From contig JAUJNX010000001.1 in NCBI GenBank assembly GCA_030447925.1, positions 396,037-460,036 on the forward strand: DNA of 64,000 nucleotides, in the 5' to 3' direction. The first letter of the stretch is position 1. Every line of letters starts with the position of its first letter. Shown here in pieces: positions 1 through 8,940 of the stretch. The DNA comes from Egibacteraceae bacterium (GTDB taxonomy: Bacteria > Actinomycetota > Nitriliruptoria > Euzebyales > Egibacteraceae). The notes under the pieces were generated by a model, which saw only the letters and a list, made by a program, of their open reading frames with translations, did not search any database and was not told the DNA's origin. The translations under genes and the position numbers were made by a program.

Positions 1-515
1 CCCGTGGTGCGGTCCGGCCCGCTGACCACCGCGGTGGTGTGCGCCCCGGTCAGCGCGGCGAGCTGGAGGGCGAAGACCCCCACCCCGCCGGTCGCGCCGG
101 TGACCGCCACGCGCTTGCCGAGCAGCTGCCCGCCGCGCGCCAGGCACAGCAGGGCGGTGAGGCCGGCGACCGGCAGGGTCGCGGCCGCCACCGCGGACAG
201 CCCGTCGGGCAGGACCGCCAGCCGGTCGGTGCGCACCGCGACGCGCTCGGCCCAGGCGCCCTGGTCCACCAGCCCGACGACGCGGCTGCCCTCGGGCGGG
301 CCCGAGCCGTCGGCGGCCGCGTCCACGACCACCCCGGCGACGTCCCAGCCCGGCACCCAGCCGGAGTCGGCGGAGAGCAGGCGCCGGCACTCGCCGCGGT
401 TCAGCGAGACCGCCTCCACGGCCACCCTGGCCTCGTCCGCCCGCGGCCTCGGTTCCGGCACGGTCAGCAGCGCGACCGGGGTCGCGGTATCCGCCGTGGC
501 CACGAGCGCACGCAC
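1..515 (-). CDS. MDR-family zinc-type alcohol dehydrogenase / quinone oxidoreductase (3' end outside window)
   Basis: About 171 residues are visible, reading in from a GTG at 515 and running off the left edge. The start is MRALVATADTATPV, preceded by an AGGAG-like element. The visible part has the GroES-like N-terminal half (VSLNRGECRRLLSADSGWVPGWDVAGVV) in pieces, then the start of the NAD(P)-binding fold, GATGGVGVFALQLAAL, near residue 150. MDR family members use NAD(P)H to reduce quinones, enones or aldehydes. No structural zinc cysteines are visible, so a quinone oxidoreductase-like enzyme is more likely than a classical alcohol dehydrogenase. The substrate is unknown. It lies upstream of, and diverges in family from, the alpha/beta hydrolase that follows on the same strand at higher coordinates. 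Confidence 0.8.
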   Translation of the reverse strand, partial: MRALVATADTATPVALLTVPEPRPRADEARVAVEAVSLNRGECRRLLSADSGWVPGWDVAGVVVDAAADGSGPPEGSRVVGLVDQGAWAERVAVRTDRLAVLPDGLSAVAAATLPVAGLTALLCLARGGQLLGKRVAVTGATGGVGVFALQLAALTGAHTTAVVSGPDRTT

Positions 516-551
516 CGTGATCTGCTCCTGTACTAGACCCGGTGGCGGATG

Positions 552-1457
552 CTAGCGCGGGCGGGCCGCCTCACTGTGCGCGATCTCTCCCTGGGCGACG
601 ACCGTCGCGATGCGGTCGATGACCAGGTCCCACAGCGGCGTCGGCAGGTCGTGGCCCATGCCGGGGACGACCTCCAGCCGCGCGTGCGGGATCGCCGCCG
701 CGGTCGCGTGCCCGCCGGCGACGCCGATCAGCGGGTCGTCCGCGCCGTGCAGGACGAACGTCGGCGCGCGCACCGCGGCCAGCGACGCCGAGCGGTCCCC
801 CGACGCCAGGATCGCCGCGAGCTGGCGCCCGACGCCCGCCGGGTCCACGCCCCGGTCGTACGCGCGCAGGGCCTTGGCGCGGATGCGCTCCTCCTCCAGC
901 GGGTGGCCGGGCGACCCGATCACACGGGCGTTGGCGACGGCGCGGTCCGCGGTCTCCTCGCGGCCGGCGGGGGGCGGGCCGAACAGGACCGCCAGGGCCT
1001 CGGGCGTCGCACGGCCCACGTCGGGCGAGGTGGTGGACATGATCGAGGTCAGGCTGCGCACCCGGTCCGGGTGCCGCGCCGCGACCGACTGGGCGATCAT
1101 CCCCCCCATGGACGCGCCGACGACGTGGAAGGCGGGCAGGTCCAGGGCGGTCGCCAGGCCCGCGACGTCGTCGGCCATGTCCTCCAGGAGGTAGGGGGCC
1201 CCGCGCCGGTCGCCGCGGGCCGCGCGCTCCAGGTCCGCCTTGGGCCCGCCCAGATGGGTGGACCGTCCGACGTCGCGGTTGTCGAAGCGGACCACGTACA
1301 GCCCGCGGTCGGCCAGCCGGGCGCAGAACGCGTCGTCCCAGGCGCCCATCTGCGCGCCGATGCCCGCGACCAGCAGGACGGGCGGGTCCCCGGGCCGCCC
1401 GAACGCCTCGTGGCACAGGCGCAGGTCCCCGACCTGCGCGAAGGCCTCCCCGCTCAC
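552..1457 (-). CDS. alpha/beta hydrolase
   Basis: A 301-aa single-domain alpha/beta hydrolase. The oxyanion-hole region is followed by the nucleophile elbow GASMGG (Ser near residue 124). A late acid (HGADDPLI) and a C-terminal histidine (GMGHDLP) complete the visible triad. The closest general type is the RdmC/esterase-like hydrolase group; the substrate cannot be told. Its GTG start overlaps the stop of the upstream exonuclease gene by 4 bp (GTGA), so the two are probably translated together. Cytoplasmic: no signal peptide is seen. Confidence 0.85.
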   Translation of the reverse strand: MSGEAFAQVGDLRLCHEAFGRPGDPPVLLVAGIGAQMGAWDDAFCARLADRGLYVVRFDNRDVGRSTHLGGPKADLERAARGDRRGAPYLLEDMADDVAGLATALDLPAFHVVGASMGGMIAQSVAARHPDRVRSLTSIMSTTSPDVGRATPEALAVLFGPPPAGREETADRAVANARVIGSPGHPLEEERIRAKALRAYDRGVDPAGVGRQLAAILASGDRSASLAAVRAPTFVLHGADDPLIGVAGGHATAAAIPHARLEVVPGMGHDLPTPLWDLVIDRIATVVAQGEIAHSEAARPR

Positions 1458-2416
1458 CAGCCGCCCGGCGGGACGTCGTCGTCCCCGGGCGGCGGCGGCA
1501 GGTCGGGGCGCACGGCCAGCGCGATCTGCACGCGGCGGACCAGGGTGGGCAGCTCCCAGGCCAGCAGGTGGCGCTCGATCTGGTCCGGCGTCAGCGACGG
1601 GCGGCCCGCCTCCAGGTCGACGGGCAGGTCGCGCCGGATGGTCATGAGCTCGACGTTGCGCCGGAACACCGACGTCGCCGGGTCGGCCACGTCGTCGAGC
1701 AGCGCCTGCCCCTGGGCGCGGCCCAGGACCGACCGGCAGCCGATCGGGTCGGCGACGGCGTCGTCGACCGTCGGGTACTCGCGCAGGAGCAGCGCCGCGC
1801 GCTTGGCCCCGATGCCGGGGATGCCGGGGAGGTTGTCGGAGCTGTCGCCGCGCAGGGCCGCGTAGTCGGTGTACTGCTCGGGGCGGATGCCCAGCGACCG
1901 GGCCAGCGTCGACGGGGTCACCTCGGCCGCGTGGTCCAGCCCGCTGCCCAGGCGCAGCACGGTGGTCCGGGGCGACACCAGCGCGTAGGCGTCGCGGTCG
2001 GATGTCGCCACGACCACGTCCCAGCCCGCCGCCTCGCCGGCCGCCGCCCCGGAGCCCAGGACGTCGTCGGCCTCCCAGCCGTCGGGGCAGACCACCGCCA
2101 TCCCCAGCCGGTCAAGCAGGCAGACCAGGTCCTCCAGCTGCTGGGTCAGCGCCGGGTCCTTGTCGGGGCGCTGGGCCTTGTAGTCGGGGAAGCGCGCGCG
2201 GCGCACCGAGACCGCGCTGCGGCAGTCGAAGCCGACGATCACGCTGTCGGGCGCCACGCGGTCGCAGATCCCGGCCAGCAGCGCCAGGAAGCCGTAGACG
2301 GCGCCGATCGGCCGGCCCTCGGAGGTCGCCAGCGCGTCCGGCCCGGTGCTGTAGGCGTGAAAGGCGCGGTGGGCCAGGGAGTTGCCGTCCAGCACCAGCG
2401 CGGTCGGCCGCCGCAC
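1454..2416 (-). CDS. 5'-3' exonuclease (PIN-like FEN family, H3TH)
   Basis: A 320-aa protein of the polymerase-I-type 5' nuclease family. The N-terminal PIN-like metal site is visible in LVLDGNSLAHRAF, FDCR and the WEADDVLG and TSDRDAYALV motifs. The helix-hairpin-helix DNA clamp follows (GDSSDNLPGIPGIGAKRA near residues 190-208). These enzymes remove flaps or RNA primers. It is a stand-alone nuclease with no polymerase domain, as is common in Actinobacteria. The start is uncertain: the GTG at 2416 has no Shine-Dalgarno, while a reading frame offset by one (ATG at 2531, MPELTLFDADL) runs into it. The true N-terminus may be longer and broken by a frameshift. Confidence 0.85.
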   Translation of the reverse strand: MRRPTALVLDGNSLAHRAFHAYSTGPDALATSEGRPIGAVYGFLALLAGICDRVAPDSVIVGFDCRSAVSVRRARFPDYKAQRPDKDPALTQQLEDLVCLLDRLGMAVVCPDGWEADDVLGSGAAAGEAAGWDVVVATSDRDAYALVSPRTTVLRLGSGLDHAAEVTPSTLARSLGIRPEQYTDYAALRGDSSDNLPGIPGIGAKRAALLLREYPTVDDAVADPIGCRSVLGRAQGQALLDDVADPATSVFRRNVELMTIRRDLPVDLEAGRPSLTPDQIERHLLAWELPTLVRRVQIALAVRPDLPPPPGDDDVPPGGW

Positions 2417-2563
2417 CGGGGCCCCGCGGCGGGCGGGGGCCGGCCCGCCCGCGCGGGCGCCGGGACGGCGGGCGGCGGGGCAGGGGCGCGGGCGGGCGCA
2501 GGTCGGCGTCGAACAGCGTGAGCTCCGGCATGTCCCGCGCAGCGTAGCGGTCGCTCGTGCGAC

Positions 2564-2628
2564 AACCTGCTACACGGCTCGCAGGTTCGGTGTACCGTCA
2601 TCGCGCTCGCGGGAGAGCGAGCCGAACC
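2564..2628 (+). promoter_or_regulatory. leader/operator region with two overlapping inverted repeats ahead of the liv operon
   Basis: AACCTGC (2564-2570) is complementary to GCAGGTT (2581-2587). The last part of that arm, extended as GGTTCGG (2584-2590), is also complementary to CCGAACC (2622-2628). An inner stem CGCTC/GAGCG sits at 2604-2619. The two outer pairings exclude each other. The last arm ends just before the Shine-Dalgarno (GAGGGAG) of the lipoprotein gene at 2646. A TANNNT-type -10 candidate, TACCGT, lies at 2593-2598. If it is used, the first repeat is a DNA operator rather than RNA. Confidence 0.45.
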
Positions 2629-2645
2629 TTTGCGAGGGAGTGCCG

Positions 2646-3926
2646 ATGCGCCTGCGCCGAGCCGTGTTCCTGACCGCCGTGGCCGGCCTGCTGGCCGCGT
2701 GCACGCCACCTGCGCCGACCGACGGGGCCGCGGGCGGCGGCGGTGCCACCGAGGCGCCGGCCGAGCCCACCGCGGCCGAGTCGGAGGCCGCCGGCGGCGC
2801 ATCGGAGAGCGCGCAGCTGGAGGGGGAGCCGATTCCGATCTGCGTCGCGGTCGCCCAGACCAGCAACGTCGCCCTCCTGGGTCAGGAGGAGGTCATCGGC
2901 GCGGAGCTTGCCGAGGAGTTCTTCAACGGCCGCGGCGGGGTCAACGGACGCCCGATCGACGTGGTCATCCAGGACACCGCCGGTGACGAGGCCGGCGCGA
3001 TCAACGCCTTTGAGACCTGCATCAACGCCACTCAGGCCGTCGGTATCGTCGGCCCGACGCTTTCGCAGCAGATGTTTGCGGCCGGGCCCGTTGCCGAGCG
3101 TGCGGGGGTGCCCACGCTGGGCCCGTCCACGACCGCGGCGGGCATCCCCCAGATCGGTGACTACATCGCCCGCGTGTCCGCGCCGGTCGCGGTCGTCGCC
3201 CCCAACGCCGTCGAGGTCGCGCTGGAGCAGGACCCCGCCATCGAGAACGTGGCCGTCGCCTACGCCCAGAACGACGCGTTCGCGTCGTCGGAGACCACGA
3301 CCTTCCAGCAGGCGGTGCAGGAGCGCGGGCTCAACCTCGCGACCGTGCAGCAGTTCCAGACCACCGACACCGACTTCACCGCCCAGGCCACCAACATCAT
3401 CGGCGTCGACCCGCAGCTGGTGATCGTGTCCGGGCTGGCGGCCGACGGCGGCAACCTGGTCCGCCAGCTGCGCGAGCTCGGCTACACCGGGCTCATCGTC
3501 GGCGGCAACGGCCTGAACACCACCAACGTGTTCCCCGTCTGCGGCCAGTACTGCGACGGGATCATCATCGCCCAGGCCTACAGCCCCGAGACCGAGGGCG
3601 AGCTGAACGCCGCCTTCGTCGAGGCCTACACCTCCGCCCAGGACCGCCAGCCCCCGCAGTTCAGCGCCCAGGCGTTCACCGGCGTGCAGGTCTTCGTGGA
3701 GGCGCTCACGGCCCTGGACGACGAGCAGGGCCTGGCGGAGCTGGAGGGCGACCTCGCCGGCCTGCGCACCGCCCTCAACGAGGCCGTCCTGGCCGGGGAG
3801 TACGACACCGTGCTTGGGCCGATCTCGTTCACCGAGGAGGGCGAGATCAACCAGGAGCAGTTCTACGTGGCCCAGATCGAGATGGCCGACGACGGGCAGA
3901 CGGGGCAGTTCACCTTCGTCCGCTAG
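2646..3926 (+). CDS. branched-chain amino-acid type ABC transporter substrate-binding lipoprotein
   Basis: A 426-aa LivK-type periplasmic-binding-fold lipoprotein. The start ATG at 2646 follows GAGGGAG at good spacing and gives a short signal peptide ending in the lipobox LLAAC (Cys19). A low-complexity Gly/Ala/Glu linker (about residues 20-60) then leads into the type-1 binding fold (VAVAQTSNVALLGQEE, later GPTLSQQMFAAGP and GPSTTAAG). The product captures an extracellular ligand, probably an amino acid or related compound, and delivers it to the two permeases encoded next. This is the first gene of a five-gene operon. The ligand is not determinable; LivK-like proteins also bind amides, urea and aromatic acids. 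Confidence 0.9.
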   Translation: MRLRRAVFLTAVAGLLAACTPPAPTDGAAGGGGATEAPAEPTAAESEAAGGASESAQLEGEPIPICVAVAQTSNVALLGQEEVIGAELAEEFFNGRGGVNGRPIDVVIQDTAGDEAGAINAFETCINATQAVGIVGPTLSQQMFAAGPVAERAGVPTLGPSTTAAGIPQIGDYIARVSAPVAVVAPNAVEVALEQDPAIENVAVAYAQNDAFASSETTTFQQAVQERGLNLATVQQFQTTDTDFTAQATNIIGVDPQLVIVSGLAADGGNLVRQLRELGYTGLIVGGNGLNTTNVFPVCGQYCDGIIIAQAYSPETEGELNAAFVEAYTSAQDRQPPQFSAQAFTGVQVFVEALTALDDEQGLAELEGDLAGLRTALNEAVLAGEYDTVLGPISFTEEGEINQEQFYVAQIEMADDGQTGQFTFVR

Positions 3927-3944
3927 CTGGAGGGCGAAGCCCCG

Positions 3945-4883
3945 GTGCTCCTCCAGCAGCTGGTCAACGGGCTGGCGATCGGCAGCGTGTACGCCATCTT
4001 CGCGCTGGGCTACACGCTGGTGTTCTCCATCCTGCGGGTCATCAACTTCGCCCACGGCGCGGTGTTCACCCTCGGTGCCTACTTCACCTACCTGCTGATC
4101 GGCGCGCGGATCGGGTTCAACGGGCTGCTGGCCCAGTCCGCGCTGCCGTTCGGCCTGCCGTTCTGGGTCGCGGCGGTCCTGGGGGCGCTCCTCGCCGGCC
4201 TCGTCGGGGTGGTGATCGAGCGCCTGGCGTTCCGGCCGCTGCGCCGGCGCGGTGCGGACCCGCTGCTCACCCTGGTGAGCAGCCTGGGGGTCGCGGTCGC
4301 GCTGGTGAACGCGATCCAGTACCTGGTCGGTGCGGAGAACTACACCTACCCGCCGGGGGCGCTGTTCGGCCTGCCGCCCGCGATCGACATCGGCGCCACG
4401 GGGTCGCCGCTGCCGATCCGCACCACCCAGATCGTGATCTTCGCGGTCTCGATGGTGCTGGTGGTCCTGCTGACGCTGTTCGTGAACCGGACGCGGACGG
4501 GCAAGGCGCTGCGCGCGGTCAGCGAGGACGCCGACACGGCGCGCCTGCTCGGCATCGACGTCGACCGGCTGATCCTGCTGACGTTCTTCGTGTCCGGGGT
4601 GCTCGGCGGGTTCGCCGGGACGCTGGTCGGCCTGTCGGTGTCGATCGCCGGGCCCTACTTCGGGATCGCCTTCGGGCTGAAGGGGCTCGCCGTGATCGTG
4701 CTGGGCGGGCTGGGCGACATCCCGGGCGCCGTCGTCGGCGGCCTGCTCATCGGCGTCGCGGAGTCCCTGGTGCCGTCCGATGTCATCGCCTACCGCGACG
4801 CGATCGCGTTCGTCGTCCTGTTCGTCATCCTGCTCGCGCGGCCGCAGGGCCTGCTGGGCCGGGCAGCGGTCCAGAAGGTGTAG
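3945..4883 (+). CDS. livH: branched-chain amino-acid ABC permease, LivH type
   Basis: A 312-aa integral membrane protein with the LivH signature at its start (GLAIGSVYAIFALGYTLVFS, then INFAHGAVF). A conserved glycine-rich cytoplasmic loop (GKALRAVSEDADTARLLGID) contacts the ATPases. A GLKGLAVIVLGGLGDIPGA segment lies near the C-terminus. It starts at GTG 3945, 18 bp after the lipoprotein gene. It forms the membrane channel with the LivM-type protein encoded 9 bp downstream. Confidence 0.92.
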   Translation: MLLQQLVNGLAIGSVYAIFALGYTLVFSILRVINFAHGAVFTLGAYFTYLLIGARIGFNGLLAQSALPFGLPFWVAAVLGALLAGLVGVVIERLAFRPLRRRGADPLLTLVSSLGVAVALVNAIQYLVGAENYTYPPGALFGLPPAIDIGATGSPLPIRTTQIVIFAVSMVLVVLLTLFVNRTRTGKALRAVSEDADTARLLGIDVDRLILLTFFVSGVLGGFAGTLVGLSVSIAGPYFGIAFGLKGLAVIVLGGLGDIPGAVVGGLLIGVAESLVPSDVIAYRDAIAFVVLFVILLARPQGLLGRAAVQKV

Positions 4884-4892
4884 GGAGACGGC

Positions 4893-5855
4893 GTGGCGCT
4901 CCTCCAGGCGTACGGGTTCCTGATCGTCCTGATGGTCATCAACGCCCTGCTGGCCCTGTCGCTGTACCTGCCGCTGATGTCGGGCCAGCTGTCGCTGGCC
5001 AGCCCGGGCTTCTACGCCTTCGGCGGCTACATCGCCGCGATCCTGTCGACAAGGGTGTTCGCGCCCGCGGACGGCGAGCCGTATGCCGTGGGCCTGGTCG
5101 TCCTGGAGATGCTGATCGCGGGGGTGGCGTCGGGGGCGCTGGGGGTCCTGGTCGCCATCCCGGCCCTGCGCCTGTCGGGCATCTACCTGGCGCTGGCCAC
5201 GATCGCCTTCGTGGAGATCCTGCGCGTCGTGTCGCTGAACCTGCCGATCACCGGCCAGGCGGTCGGCATCTTCGGCATCCCCCAGCCGTTCGGCAGCCAG
5301 CTCGGCTACCTGCTGCTCGCCATCCCGCTGTTCCTGCTGGCCGTCGTGTTCGTCGCCCGGCTGGAGCGCGTGCGCATCGGGCGCGCCTTCACCGCGATCC
5401 GCGCCGACGAGCTGGCCGCGTCGGCCATGGGCATCGCGACCGGGCCGTACAAGGTGCTGGCCTTCGCCCTGGGCGCGGCGCTGGCGGGGACGACGGGCGC
5501 GCTGGCCGCGCACTTCGTCAACACCTGGAACGCCCGGCAGGGAACCTTCGACGCGAGCATCCTCTACCTGGCCTTCGTGCTCATCGGCGGGTCCCGGACC
5601 TTCGTCGGGCCGGTGGTCGGCGGGCTGGTCCTCACCGCGGTGCCCGAGCTGCTGCGCGGCAGCGCCCAGGTCGGCGCCCTGCCCGCCTGGCTGGAGGGGT
5701 TCCTGTCCGGCGGCGGGCGGCTCATCATCTTCGGCGTGCTGCTGGCCGTCGGCACGGTGTTCTTCCCGCAGGGGCTGGTCACCCCCGAGCTGCTGGCCCG
5801 CCTGCGACGCGGGCGCAGCCGGCCCGAGGTCGCCGTGGCCGAGGCCCAGCCGTGA
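4893..5855 (+). CDS. livM: branched-chain amino-acid ABC permease, LivM type
   Basis: A 320-aa multi-pass membrane protein. The LivM hallmarks are GQLSLASPGFYAFGGYIAA near the N-terminus, the coupling-loop region RIGRAFTAIRADELAASAMG, and a late YLAFVLIGGSRTFVGPVVGG segment. GTG start with GGGAG just upstream. It pairs with the LivH-type permease; its stop overlaps the LivG start by 4 bp. Nothing looks degenerate. Confidence 0.92.
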   Translation: MALLQAYGFLIVLMVINALLALSLYLPLMSGQLSLASPGFYAFGGYIAAILSTRVFAPADGEPYAVGLVVLEMLIAGVASGALGVLVAIPALRLSGIYLALATIAFVEILRVVSLNLPITGQAVGIFGIPQPFGSQLGYLLLAIPLFLLAVVFVARLERVRIGRAFTAIRADELAASAMGIATGPYKVLAFALGAALAGTTGALAAHFVNTWNARQGTFDASILYLAFVLIGGSRTFVGPVVGGLVLTAVPELLRGSAQVGALPAWLEGFLSGGGRLIIFGVLLAVGTVFFPQGLVTPELLARLRRGRSRPEVAVAEAQP

Positions 5856-6630
5856 CGGCCCCGCCGGCAGCGCCCACCCTGGAGGTCCGCGGGCTGACCC
5901 GGCGCTTCGGCGGGCTGGTCGCCGTCGACGACGTGTCGTTCGCGGTGCAGGAGGGCGAGATCTTCGGCCTGATCGGGCCCAACGGCGCGGGCAAGACCAC
6001 GCTGTTCAACCTCGTCACCGGGCTCACCCCGCCGTCCGCGGGCGCCCTGCTGCACCGCGGCGACGACATCACCGGGTCCCCGCCCCACGTCGTCGCCCAG
6101 CGCGGGATCGCACGCACCTTCCAGAACATCCGGCTGTTCACCAACCTGTCGGCGCTGGGCAACGTGATGATCGGGCGCCACATCCACACCCGCAGCGGGC
6201 TGCTCCCCGGCGTGCTGGGCTTCCCGTCCAGCCGGGCGGAGGAGGAGGCGGTCCGGGAGCGCGCCCTGGAGCTGCTCGACCTCGTCGGGCTGCGCGACCG
6301 CGCGCAGGTGCGCGCCGGGTCGTTCCCCTACGGCGACCAGCGCCGGCTGGAGATCGCCCGCGCCCTGGCGCTGGAACCGCGCGTCCTGCTGCTCGACGAG
6401 CCGGCGGCCGGTCTCAACACCAACGAGAAGGCGGGCCTGTCGCGCTTCGTGCGCGAGCTGCGTGACCGCTTCGACCTCACCGTGCTGCTCATCGAGCACC
6501 ACGTCCCCCTGGTCATGGGCCTGTGCGACCGCATCGCCGTCCTGGAGTTCGGCCGGCTGATCGCGGTCGGCGACCCCGCCGCGGTGCGGTCCGACCCGGC
6601 GGTCGTCGAGGCCTACCTGGGGGAGGAGAC

Positions 6631-6634
<4 letters not shown>
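5852..6634 (+). CDS. livG: branched-chain amino-acid ABC ATP-binding protein, LivG type
   Basis: A 260-aa cytoplasmic ATPase. Walker A is GPNGAGKTT (about residues 41-49), the LivG-type signature is FPYGDQRRLEIARAL, Walker B is LLLDEPAAGL, and the switch histidine is in LLIEHHVPLVMGLCDR. The insertion AQRGIARTFQNIRLF is typical of LivG. The start GTG overlaps the livM stop by 4 bp and the stop overlaps livF by 4 bp. It powers uptake together with LivF. Confidence 0.93.
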
Positions 6635-7341
<707 letters not shown>

Positions 7342-7376
7342 GCCTCGCGCAGGGCCTCCCCGCCCCGCGTGGGCAC

Positions 7377-7413
7377 CGGCCCGGCGTCGACCATCTTCCT
7401 GGACGCCGGGCCG
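7377..7413. terminator. perfect 12-bp hairpin between convergent genes
   Basis: CGGCCCGGCGTC (7377-7388) and GACGCCGGGCCG (7402-7413) form a perfect inverted repeat with a 13-nt loop. It lies between the convergent livF and the secreted-protein gene. There is no U-tract on either strand, so this would be the stem-only terminator style common in high-GC Actinobacteria, possibly acting in both directions. Confidence 0.6.
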
Positions 7414-7423
7414 ACGAACGCGG

Positions 7424-8059
7424 TCAGTACGTGGCCCTGCGCCCCTCGCGGCGACCGTGGGCGAGGTAGTGGATCGCCAGGTCGCGGTTCGAGCCAACGA
7501 CGTCGGGATTGTACTGGCGGTAGGCGTTGACGTTGAAGCTGTGCGATCCCTGCCGGCCCTCGTTCAGGCCGTTGAACTTGAAGTGCGCTTCACAGCCGGC
7601 GTACGAGGCGGCGCAGGCGCCCTGCAGGTCGGTGTAGGTGGTCCTGTAGTAACCGGAGCCGAAGATCGGCGAGTCGGTCAGCGACGCCACCCGGTCCTCG
7701 CGGTAGCCATGGGCCCGCCAGTGCTCGTGCAGTTGGACGTTGCTGAGGCCTGCGAGATCGGGGTTGACCCGCCGGTAGACCACGGGATCCATCTCGGTGG
7801 ATGCCTGGCGGCCCTCGCGCACGCCGTGCTCGTCGAAGTGGCGGTCCACGCAACGGGTGTCGTAGTTCCAGTATCCGCCGCACCTCGCCGCAACGTCAGG
7901 GTTGAGGCTGACGTAGTGGTTGGTGTGATAGCTGAAGCCCCCGTACCTGACGTGGGGAGCGTTGAAGTCGACGGCCGAAGCGGGCCCAGCGAGCAGCGCC
8001 ATGAGGGCCACCGCGGCGCCCAGCAGTGGCGCGGCTCGCCGTAACGATGTGCAGTTCAT
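7424..8059 (-). CDS. secreted protein made of four ~38-residue repeats
   Basis: A 211-aa protein starting at ATG 8059 with GAGGAG upstream. The signal peptide ends near AGPASA (residue 29). The mature part is four degenerate repeats of the pattern Y-x3-NPD-(V/L)-...-H-x3-HG-x2-E-(G/D)-R-x-(A/G)-S/T. Examples are LNPDVAARC...HGVREGRQAS, VNPDLAGLS...HGYREDRVAS, a weaker third copy ending LNEGRQGS, and YNPDVVGSN...HGRREGRRAT. Repeats 1 and 3 carry an extra Cys pair (RCGGYWNYDTRC and ACAASYAGC). Similar repeats occur in extracellular proteins of other bacteria. The function is unknown. Confidence 0.8.
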   Translation of the reverse strand: MNCTSLRRAAPLLGAAVALMALLAGPASAVDFNAPHVRYGGFSYHTNHYVSLNPDVAARCGGYWNYDTRCVDRHFDEHGVREGRQASTEMDPVVYRRVNPDLAGLSNVQLHEHWRAHGYREDRVASLTDSPIFGSGYYRTTYTDLQGACAASYAGCEAHFKFNGLNEGRQGSHSFNVNAYRQYNPDVVGSNRDLAIHYLAHGRREGRRATY

Positions 8060-8298
8060 GATCAAGGGCTCCTCGTCGAGGCGTGGTCCGCCGAACCTAG
8101 GCGGGGAGGTCCGCCCCGGCATCCTCCCGGAGCATGAGGGTGCGCTGCGCATCCTGGGTCGACCGGCCAGGGTCGGCCATCCTCCCGACCGTCGGGGCGG
8201 CGTTCGTGGGCCGGCTGCGGTCACGGCTCGCGGAGGGCAACCCCACGTCGCCGGCCGTACCGCAACCAGCCTGCCGAAGACAAGCCGGTCGAGGCCCA

Positions 8299-8835
8299 TT
8301 AGCGGGTCCTGGCGTAGTGGCGGGCGGCCTTGGCGCGGTTGCCGCAGCCCGCCATGGAGCACCAGCGGCGCGTGCTGTTCTTCGACGTGTCGTAGAAGTG
8401 CAGGACGCAGTCGGGGTGTGCGCAGCGGCGGATGCGGGCGGGGTCGCGCCGCAGCAGGTCGAGGTAGCCGTCCGCCGCGGTCCAGGCCGCCAGGTCGGCG
8501 GGGTCGACCTCGACGCGGTCCTCCGGCCCCGCGGCGGTCAGCGAGCGCCGGACGCGGCCGCGGGCCAGCACCGCGTCCAGGGCCGCGGCCGCCGCCGGGT
8601 CCCCGGGCGCCGCCAGGACCCCGGCCAGCGCGTCGCGGGCCGCCAGCAGGGCGTGGCGCGTCGCCGCGTCCGCCCGGGCGCGGTCGCCAAGCCCCACGCC
8701 CGCCAGCCAGGTCGCGACGCCCTCCAGGGTGGCGAGCAGGTCGTGCGGCCCGTCCGCACCCCGCCAGCGGGTGTTGACCAGGTCCAGCGCGATCGGCTCG
8801 CCGGTGAGCGGGCGAGGGTCGGCGCGCGCGTCCAT
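8299..8835 (-). CDS. CGNR zinc-finger / ABATE-domain regulator
   Basis: A 178-aa protein. The N-terminal ABATE-type domain (GEPIALDLVNTRW) is followed by a C-terminal zinc finger with CAHPDCVLHFYDTSKN, then RRWCSMAGCGNRAKAARHY, the CGNR signature. Proteins of this family are putative DNA-binding regulators. The 239-bp stretch between this gene and the secreted-protein gene (8060-8298) holds no convincing gene. Confidence 0.88.
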   Translation of the reverse strand: MDARADPRPLTGEPIALDLVNTRWRGADGPHDLLATLEGVATWLAGVGLGDRARADAATRHALLAARDALAGVLAAPGDPAAAAALDAVLARGRVRRSLTAAGPEDRVEVDPADLAAWTAADGYLDLLRRDPARIRRCAHPDCVLHFYDTSKNSTRRWCSMAGCGNRAKAARHYARTR

Positions 8836-8940
8836 GCGCCCATCCTAACCGCTGTCTCCGCCATGACCGGTTGCAGGGCGGCCCGTCTAACCGCTAATCG
8901 CGCGGAAGGAAGTTAGGAACCGACCAGGGAGGGCACCGCG

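Noticed and set aside
2598-5513. A 971-aa open frame on the minus strand opposite the liv operon
   Set aside because: It is the mirror of the liv genes in very GC-rich DNA. Its composition is Asp/Gly/Arg/Gln shuffle with no domain, and similar long mirrors occur at 15815-18535, 26892-29786 and 34815-38291.
8060-8298. N-terminal extension of the secreted repeat protein
   Set aside because: The open frame continues upstream of ATG 8059, but a good ribosome-binding site and signal peptide begin at 8059 and codon use upstream is not gene-like.
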